Shown here piece by piece: positions 38,912-44,013 of a stretch of 44,013 nucleotides of DNA. The stretch is from Paracoccus sp. M683. Its GTDB lineage: Bacteria; Pseudomonadota; Alphaproteobacteria; Rhodobacterales; Rhodobacteraceae. Below the pieces are notes generated by a model. That model was not told the origin of the DNA and did no database searches. It worked only from the letters and a program-made list of their open reading frames with translations. The DNA is taken from NCBI RefSeq assembly GCF_007096355.1, contig NZ_VKDF01000022.1:1-44013 (forward strand), in the 5' to 3' direction. Position numbers and translations under genes: made by a program. The number at the start of each line of letters is the position of its first letter. Within the stretch, counting starts at the first letter, position 1.

Positions 38912-38926
38912 GAACATAATGGGAAC
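38912..38926. promoter_or_regulatory. LexA (SOS) box
   Basis: GAAC-ATAATGG-GAAC matches exactly the alphaproteobacterial LexA operator GAAC-N7-GAAC (GTTC-N7-GTTC on the gene strand). It lies 6 bp upstream of the zinc-finger/SRAP operon. DNA damage should therefore induce both genes. Confidence 0.82.
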
Positions 38927-39574
38927 ATATGCCCACCGACAAGCTGTCCAAACGTCAGCCCGAGGTTGCAGGCGCAAGGCTGTGAACGAAAATGCCGTCA
39001 GCGATCGAGAGGCCCGCTGCCCGGCGCGCTATCGATCACGCAATCGCAGTAAGACTGGAGCAGGAACGGGGTAGCCGTGATACAGAATTGTAGCCGGAGG
39101 TGACAAACCGGTTTCTCGCGCCGAGTCGTCATCGGGAGTACAGTTGGGACGTCCAGAGCCAATCAATCGGCACCGACGGCATTGCAAAACTCACCTCCGG
39201 TGCAGTGTCGACATTGGGTCTCGCGCAGGGGCTATTCTGCTCCACCCCGGCTGGAAGGGGCCGAAGATGCGCAGGAGTGTTTCCCGTCCGGCGCAGTGCC
39301 GCCGGCGGAAACTGGACGGAAGGGAAGGCGGTGGCCGCGACGGGCTCTGAGGGGAGCAGCGATGCGGGCCACCGCCTGATCCACAGCAAATTTCGAACCG
39401 ATGTGCAGGTCGGCGCTGCCATGCGCGTCTCCTGGCCCTGGGCCGCCGCCCGGGGCAACCGGTTCAGGGGGTGGCTTTCGCCGATCTCTATCGACGGATC
39501 TGCAGTTGACAGCAGGTCCTCCGAGAACGAACCCTTGCGGGCACATCCCGGCTTGGTGTCTCCATCGTGCTTTA
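38927..39574. other. Intergenic region, no gene recognised
   Basis: About 650 bp with open readings on both strands but no start or ribosome-binding-site support, unlike neighbouring genes, and no recognisable family. It may be a decayed segment between the SOS pair and the mobilisation module. Confidence 0.45.
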
Positions 39575-39955
39575 TCACGCAGGACCGCGTTCTGCCGAGC
39601 CCCGGCCGATGATCTCCTGCCGTTCGTCATCACTCAGACCTGCCATCAATCTCCGGATCATGCGGATCCGGCCGCGCGGCCCGAGCGGATAGCGCGCCAT
39701 CTTCTGTCCTGCTGCCAGGAACACCGCACGCAGATCGTCGAACGTCGCGGCATGGGCCCAGAACTCTGCATCGCTCATGGCGTCAAGGAAGGGCTGCATG
39801 GGCGCCCCGGTCTGCCATTCCTCCAGGACGACCGACAGAACCTGCTCGGCATCTTCAGGATGGCAGGCATGGATCGCATCGATCAGGTCCGCCACACGCG
39901 ACAGGCGCAGTCCCGGGCTCATCTCTTCGCAATCCCGTCCAGCAGCATCGGCCAT
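39575..39955 (-). CDS. Small hypothetical protein, paralog of the gene at 37218
   Basis: One hundred and twenty-six residues from ATG 39955 (MADAAGRDCEEMSPGLRLSR), chosen for GGAGG 6 bases upstream. A longer in-frame reading to 40144 runs through an inverted repeat and is unlikely. The body VADLIDAIHACHPEDAEQVL, SVVLEEW, FWAHAATFDDLRAVFLAAG and PLGPRGRIRMIRRLMAGLSD aligns with the 37218 protein. It sits beside the candidate oriT, transcribed away from mobC. A role in plasmid transfer or its regulation is inferred from position only. Confidence 0.65.
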   Translation of the reverse strand: MADAAGRDCEEMSPGLRLSRVADLIDAIHACHPEDAEQVLSVVLEEWQTGAPMQPFLDAMSDAEFWAHAATFDDLRAVFLAAGQKMARYPLGPRGRIRMIRRLMAGLSDDERQEIIGRGSAERGPA

Positions 39956-39998
39956 CTTCCCCTCCACCGGTATGGGGCACCCCGCAATGGGGACAGCC

Positions 39999-40022
39999 CC
40001 GAAAACATTCGTTTTCGGGGTC
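39999..40022. repeat. Perfect hairpin upstream of the small gene
   Basis: CCCCGAAAAC / GTTTTCGGGG with loop ATTC, 44 bases before ATG 39955. It is next to the longer inverted repeat at 40049. Confidence 0.7.
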
Positions 40023-40048
40023 TGGCCGTCGCCGAGACTGGGGGTAGC

Positions 40049-40137
40049 TCTGGCAAGGGGAATCGATGGAAGTGGTGCGGCCCGCAGCCGCGCCAGCGGC
40101 GAGGACCCGGTTCTGTCGATTTCCCTTGCCAGAGCGA
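40049..40137. repeat. Long inverted repeat, candidate part of oriT
   Basis: Arms of 20 bases, GCTCTGGCAAGGGGAATCGA (40049-40068) and TCGATTTCCCTTGCCAGAGC (40118-40137), pair with a single mismatch across a 49-base spacer. Inverted repeats beside relaxase/MobC genes are typical of origins of transfer. No known nic core (such as ATCCTGC) was found, so the nick site is not assigned. Confidence 0.45.
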
Positions 40138-40144
40138 GGGGCAA

Positions 40145-40660
40145 CGCCCCTAAACTTCGCCTGCCCAGATATCTTGCGCCGTAGGCGCACGATCTTCTGT
40201 ACTGGTCTCAATCTGTCACGGATTTGGTTTCGACCGCATCGGTGCCGGCCAAAGGGCAGGGGCCTCTTTACCTTTTGGGGCTCGCGGCACCGCCGACCTG
40301 CAGGGGCTCTTCCGACAAGCCCTGCGTGAGGAGCGAGGTCGCGGCAACGCGATTTCTTATCGATTGAGAGGATCCCCATAGCGGGGCAGCGGATCACCCC
40401 AGGGTTCATCCGGTCACAGGCGACGGCGCCATGTTGGCGCCGGCAGCGGTGCCGGCGTGCCGGCGCTGTTTTTTCATTGAAGCAAACGGACCCTATGTGC
40501 CGCACCGAGCATCCCTGTGATCGCGACAGCGGACGCAACCTTTGGTTGCGATTTTGTTTGTTATGATCGCGATTGTGGGCTACTCTGGCACATATGGGGA
40601 AGTGGCAGGAAATGCGGAATGTATACAAACCGTCTGACCGCCATCGTCAGGAGACTATTG
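40145..40660. other. Non-coding region before mobC, probable oriT neighbourhood
   Basis: Gene-free 516 bp. It holds a terminator-like structure at 40444-40474 (GCCGGC twice, flanked by CAGC/GCTG, then TTTTTT) and a 7-bp hairpin CGCAACC/GGTTGCG at 40534-40550, followed by ATTTTGTTTG. GATCGCGA appears twice (40519 and 40565). The last 50 bases hold the AGGAG of mobC. This, with 39999-40137, is the most likely span for oriT. Confidence 0.45.
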
Positions 40661-41206
40661 ATGGCGCGTAAATCGCTGACGAAAGACCAGAAGGCAGAGG
40701 CCATCCGCCAGTTGAAAGCGGGCGGGGCTGTTTCGAGCGTTGCCGATGCTGTCGGGGCCGAGCCGGAGGCGATCAAGAAGGAAAAGGCCCTGAAACTGCG
40801 TCAGTCGGAGGCCACCACGACCTATGGAAGCGTCGTGACTGTGCGCCTGTCCCCTGAGGAGGTGCAGCAGTTGGACCGGCTGAAGGACGTTCTTGGCACG
40901 GACAGCAGATCAGAAGTGCTGCGCACCTTGCTGCGTTCCAGCGTCGGGATGCTTGAATTTCCACCCGAGCAGGCGGCGGAACTGGAGGCGATCAAGCACG
41001 AGCTGCACAAGATCGGCGTCAACATCAACCAAATCGCCTTCGCCGCGAACACCCGGAAGATCAAGCTGGCAAGGGGTCAGATGCGCGCCCTGGATGATCT
41101 ACGGCTAACCATGCCGAAGGTGCGGACCTTTTTGCAGGCGGTCGTCGCTGAGCAGCGTCGGCGCGGCGTGCGTCTCTTCAAGGCCTTCGTTGAGGGTGAA
41201 GCATGA
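40661..41206 (+). CDS. mobC: MobC-like relaxosome accessory protein
   Basis: Protein of 181 aa, start ATG 40661 with AGGAG 8 bases upstream (MARKSLTKDQKAEAIRQLKA). The first 45 residues look like an HTH or coiled coil. A ribbon-helix-helix follows (VVTVRLSPEEVQQLDRLKDV, then LGTDSRSEVLRTLLRSSVG), as in MobC/RelB-type proteins. The C-terminal ELHKIGVNINQIAFAANTRK is a classic MobC signature (IGxNINQIA). It helps the relaxase bind and open oriT. Its stop overlaps the relaxase start (ATGA). Confidence 0.85.
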   Translation: MARKSLTKDQKAEAIRQLKAGGAVSSVADAVGAEPEAIKKEKALKLRQSEATTTYGSVVTVRLSPEEVQQLDRLKDVLGTDSRSEVLRTLLRSSVGMLEFPPEQAAELEAIKHELHKIGVNINQIAFAANTRKIKLARGQMRALDDLRLTMPKVRTFLQAVVAEQRRRGVRLFKAFVEGEA

Positions 41207-43077
41207 CACGCGGCGGTCTGGCCAAGGCGCTGATCGGCGAGATCGAGTTCCCGATCTGGCAGGGTGGGGCGGGCATGCTGGCTTTTCAGCAGGCCGAAGT
41301 GGCCCGCGAGTTCGACAGGTTCATGACGCCGAAGCCAAAGGTTTCGGGGCGTGCCGCGAACCTGTGGCGCGTCGCCCAGGGCTCTAATGCGGTGGTGCTG
41401 AAGAAGATCCACAATGGCGGCACCCATACCGGCAAGCAGCTCGGAAATCAGCTGGATTACCTGTTTTCCAAGGCGGCGGCGGTGTTCGGCAATATGGCCG
41501 AGCTGGACCCGCGGGCCAGGACGCTGGACGGTGACCAGCGCAAGGCTGTCGTCGATCAGTGGTCGGACGAATGGACAGGCGATCCGAAGAACGGCCATAC
41601 CACGCATCTGTTGGTGTCCTTCCCCTTCGATGTGAGCGGCGAGCGGGCCCGGCCGGTGGTCGAGGAATGGTGCATGGAGATGTTCCAGTCGGGACTGCAT
41701 TCGGATGGCGAGGAATGGGCCTATGTCGCAGCCCTGCATACGGATCGCGTCAATCGGCATGTCCATGTCGTCGTGAACAACCGGGGCCTGGAAAATGGCG
41801 ACTGGTTTTTCATGGCGAAGGATCATGTCTTCAATCTGGATTTCATGAAGGAACGGCTGGTCGAGATCGCGGCTGGGCAGGGCATGTTTTTGGACAAGAG
41901 CAGCCGCCTGGATCGCGGCGTCCTGACCTATGGGCCGTCACGGGCGGAGATCGAGCGGGCGGCACGTGAGGGCCGTGAGCCCGTCGAAGCCCGCCGGCAG
42001 GGCAGGGCGCTCAGCGATGCCATCGATCACATTCAGCGTAATATCGAGACGCTGCGCAGTCTCGCAGTCGTGGCCTCGCTGATCAGTGACGAGGATCTGG
42101 CCCGGAAGATAGAAGCCGCAGCCGACCTGCTGGAACAGGGCGGCATCATCAATCATCGAAATCAGGAGATCGTCATGGACCTCGAGACCATCCGCAATCG
42201 CGGCGATCTGGCCAATGCCTTCGGGAACTGGCTGGATGAAAGCGAGAACGACATTTCGCGCATGCCCGTGCAGGAACAGCGTGAAATGCGTGAAGAACTG
42301 TATGGCATTGCCTCGGAGATCGTGCGCGATCTGGGCGATAACCGCGGTGCGCAGCTGATGCGCCATGCCCCGCGCACGCCGGTCTATCAGGCGCAGATGG
42401 ACGGCGATCGCATCACTGTCGAGGACAAGCACAAGGTCATCGGGCCGGATGGCGCGAAGGAAATGACGGCGCAGATCGGTGCGGCCGCAGAGAAGGCAGG
42501 TCTCGATCCGAGCGTGATCCAGTCCCGGCTGGAGACCGGAGCGGCAAATGCCTGGCAGGAGCGCGAATGGATCAAGGCCGATATTCTGGCCGTGGCCAAC
42601 ACGAAGAAGATCGATCTCGCTTCCGAGGACGGGCGGGGCAGAGCGGCCGATCTGGTTGACACCTTCTATGCCGCTGCGGCGCGGACGATTTCCCGCGCGG
42701 TGCCGATCGAGCAGGAGGCCCAGAACGACAAGCTCGCCCGCACCCTGTCGGCAATGGCCGAGGCCCATGCCCAACACGGCAAGGTCGAGTTCCAGAATGA
42801 CGAGCATGCTGCCCGCTTCGGTTCCGACTTCCGTGAACGCTATGGCGAAAACGCCATGTCGCGGATTGCAGCGGGTGACACCAACGCTCTGGCCGTCGAT
42901 TTCCCTGACGCAGGTCAGCGTCGGGCCATTGCGCGGGCTGTGGCAGCGGCGGGCGAAGCCCATCAGTCGGTCGGCATGACCCTCGCCCAGACCCGGCAGG
43001 TCAAAGAGAAAATGGCCGAGCAGGAGGCTGACGATCAGCACGTCTCGCGCAACAAAGATCTCGGTCACGAGCTGTAA
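41203..43077 (+). CDS. Relaxase (MobP/VirD2-like mobilization nuclease)
   Basis: Protein of 624 aa. The N-terminal relaxase domain has the candidate catalytic Tyr86 in GKQLGNQLDYLFSKAA, motif II GHTTHLLVSFPFD and motif III HTDRVNRHVHVVVNN (H179, D181, H186, H188). It would nick oriT, stay attached to the 5' end and pilot the strand through a coupling system supplied elsewhere. Residues about 260-624 are helical and probably bind partners (LDVNTIRNRGDLANAFGNWL-like stretch; ITVEDKHKVIGPDGAKEMT). No VirB/TraG genes are in the window, so the plasmid part seen here is mobilisable rather than self-transmissible. Confidence 0.87.
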   Translation: MTRGGLAKALIGEIEFPIWQGGAGMLAFQQAEVAREFDRFMTPKPKVSGRAANLWRVAQGSNAVVLKKIHNGGTHTGKQLGNQLDYLFSKAAAVFGNMAELDPRARTLDGDQRKAVVDQWSDEWTGDPKNGHTTHLLVSFPFDVSGERARPVVEEWCMEMFQSGLHSDGEEWAYVAALHTDRVNRHVHVVVNNRGLENGDWFFMAKDHVFNLDFMKERLVEIAAGQGMFLDKSSRLDRGVLTYGPSRAEIERAAREGREPVEARRQGRALSDAIDHIQRNIETLRSLAVVASLISDEDLARKIEAAADLLEQGGIINHRNQEIVMDLETIRNRGDLANAFGNWLDESENDISRMPVQEQREMREELYGIASEIVRDLGDNRGAQLMRHAPRTPVYQAQMDGDRITVEDKHKVIGPDGAKEMTAQIGAAAEKAGLDPSVIQSRLETGAANAWQEREWIKADILAVANTKKIDLASEDGRGRAADLVDTFYAAAARTISRAVPIEQEAQNDKLARTLSAMAEAHAQHGKVEFQNDEHAARFGSDFRERYGENAMSRIAAGDTNALAVDFPDAGQRRAIARAVAAAGEAHQSVGMTLAQTRQVKEKMAEQEADDQHVSRNKDLGHEL

Positions 43078-43108
43078 TCGCATCACTGATTGAACCGTCG
43101 GGCAGCAA

Positions 43109-43134
43109 GATATACATTACTGGTGATGTGTATC
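43109..43134. promoter_or_regulatory. Candidate VapB operator
   Basis: GATATACAT (43109-43117) and ATGTGTATC (43126-43134) form an inverted repeat with one mismatch and an 8-base spacer, 22 bases before vapB. AbrB-type antitoxins bind such sites to repress their operon. Confidence 0.55.
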
Positions 43135-43156
43135 ATTCTAGGCGGGGCCAAACACC

Positions 43157-43387
43157 ATGCAGATCGCGAAATGGGGCAACTCTCTGGCCGTCCGTCTACC
43201 TGCGCGGATGGTCCAGGAGCTCGGGCTGAAGGCGGGCGATGAGATCGAGATAACTGCGGCCGATGCCGGGCATTTTGAGGTCCACCGGCGCCGCGATCCC
43301 GAAGAAATTCTGGCCCGCCTGCGCGAGTTTCGCGGATTGATGCCCGAGGGCTATCGGTTCGATCGGGACGAGGCGAATGCCAGGTAG
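43157..43387 (+). CDS. vapB: AbrB/MazE-fold antitoxin (VapB-like)
   Basis: Seventy-six residues with the SpoVT/AbrB swapped-hairpin DNA-binding domain at the N-terminus: MQIAKWGNSLAVRLPARMVQ and ELGLKAGDEIEITAADAGHF. The C-terminal tail (RRDPEEILARLREFRGLMPE) would block the PIN toxin. It starts right after the inverted repeat operator and overlaps the toxin gene by 11 bases. This antitoxin fold differs from the RHH antitoxin at 22985, so the plasmid carries two unrelated PIN-toxin systems. Confidence 0.9.
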   Translation: MQIAKWGNSLAVRLPARMVQELGLKAGDEIEITAADAGHFEVHRRRDPEEILARLREFRGLMPEGYRFDRDEANAR

Positions 43388-43784
43388 GTTCTTCGACACG
43401 AACATCCTGCTTTACTTGCTTTCTGACGACCACACCAAGGCTGACATTGCCGAAGGGCTGCTGCGCGGCGGTGGAACCGTCAGCGTGCAGGTGCTGAACG
43501 AGATTGCGAATGTCACGCAGAGGAAGCTCAGGATGAGCTGGTCGCAGACGGATGAGTTCCTGCTCATGATCCGTGAATTTGTGACCGTCGAGCCGTTGAC
43601 CTATGAGACGCATGACCTTGGTATCGCCTTGGCGCGGAAACACGCGCTGTCTGTCTATGACGCGGTGATCGTTGCGGCCGGGCTGCTAGCTGGCTGTGAT
43701 ACCTTGCTTTCCGAGGACATGCAGGACGGGTTCAGGGTGGCCGATAGGATCACGATCCGTAATCCATTCGCCGCGCAAATATGA
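43377..43784 (+). CDS. vapC: PIN-domain toxin VapC
   Basis: Ribonuclease toxin of 135 aa. The conserved acids are in GRFFDTNILLYLLSDD (Asp), SVQVLNEIANVTQRKL (Glu), SVYDAVIVAAGLLAGCDTLL (Asp) and SEDMQDG (Asp). It would cut RNA, usually initiator tRNA or rRNA, when antitoxin is lost, giving post-segregational stability. It starts inside the antitoxin gene. The following 175 bp lead into an IS1182-like element without other genes. Confidence 0.9.
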   Translation: MPGRFFDTNILLYLLSDDHTKADIAEGLLRGGGTVSVQVLNEIANVTQRKLRMSWSQTDEFLLMIREFVTVEPLTYETHDLGIALARKHALSVYDAVIVAAGLLAGCDTLLSEDMQDGFRVADRITIRNPFAAQI

Positions 43785-43959
43785 TCCGCGCAGCTATCTA
43801 TGATGGATCGCCATGTGATCACCCGTCCAGGTTAGGAGCAGGGTCGGCGTGTTTTCCCTCGCTGGACTATGAAAGTTTGGGCGTATTTTGTTGAAAAACT
43901 CTCCTTGATTGGTGGGCTGGTCGCTGATTCAATTCCGTTGTCAGGCGGGAGGATCGGCA

Positions 43960-44013
43960 ATGATGGGTCCACGGCAGGAAGCACAAGCGGCACTGTTCTA
44001 CGCGTTTTCGCTT
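43960..44013 (+). CDS. IS1182-like transposase, N-terminal fragment (runs off window)
   Basis: The frame from ATG 43960, with GGGAGGATC upstream, reads MMGPRQEAQAALFYAFSL. This is the conserved opening of IS1182-family (DDE_Tnp_1-like) transposases. It runs in frame to the last base of the window. The likely left end of the element begins near 43870 (GAAAGTTTGGGCGTATTTTG, then TTGAAAAACTC), but the terminal repeat cannot be defined from one end. Confidence 0.82.
   Translation, partial: MMGPRQEAQAALFYAFSL

Noticed and set aside
39956..40144. N-terminal extension of the small gene at 39575
   Set aside because: In-frame but runs through a large inverted repeat and hairpin, while ATG 39955 has a strong GGAGG.

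Overview
The window looks like part of a plasmid (or plasmid-derived replicon) of a high-GC alphaproteobacterium of the Paracoccus/Rhodobacterales type. The evidence is a complete repABC replication and partition operon, a MobC-plus-relaxase mobilisation module, an ArdC-type antirestriction gene, several toxin-antitoxin modules, an alphaproteobacterial GAAC-N7-GAAC LexA box, and many insertion-sequence scars. The genus is inferred from gene content and codon style; no 16S or other marker gene is present.

Left third (1-12.7 kb, + strand): an IS21-family element runs off the left edge and cuts off a DeoR-type regulator. Next is a tightly overlapping operon: a binding-protein-dependent ABC importer (binding protein, fused double permease, ATPase), then an MBL-fold hydrolase, a histidine phosphatase and a broken HAD phosphatase. 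A second operon follows: FabI-like enoyl reductase, DUF3141 PhaC-like hydrolase, MaoC-PTA fusion, acetate kinase. It ends in a CoA-transferase gene cut off beside an IS6 remnant.

Middle (12.9-22.4 kb, mostly - strand): an exported alkaline phosphatase with a long Ala/Pro/Thr-rich insertion lies upstream of a DUF3299-like exported protein and a MacB/LolCDE-type ABC ATPase and permease. Beyond an IS630 remnant are a DUF421 membrane protein with a C-terminal zinc ribbon, a small hypothetical gene, a secreted RTX-Hint protein and a DUF1403 gene.

Plasmid core (22.4-30.4 kb): a perfect 11-7-11 inverted repeat resembling a tyrosine-recombinase core site, a RHH/PIN toxin-antitoxin pair, a tyrosine recombinase, then repA-repB-repC. 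Three TTTACA-NN-TGTAAA palindromes (candidate parS), a palindromic operator before repA, a likely antisense RNA between repB and repC, and an AT-rich patch in repC (candidate oriV) complete the replicon. Downstream, a ParS/RES pair has lost its toxin to an IS21 element that itself carries an internal istA-istB deletion.

Right third (30.4-44.0 kb): a two-gene AAA+ ATPase/subtilase module (the best candidate for a poorly described conflict or maintenance system), an antirestriction island (ArdC plus small proteins), a LexA-box-controlled zinc-finger/SRAP pair, two paralogous small proteins, a candidate oriT, mobC and relaxase, a VapBC pair, and the start of an IS1182-like transposase that runs off the right edge. 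In outline, metabolic cargo (1-22 kb) is joined to a maintenance and transfer backbone (22-44 kb), and most joints carry IS debris.
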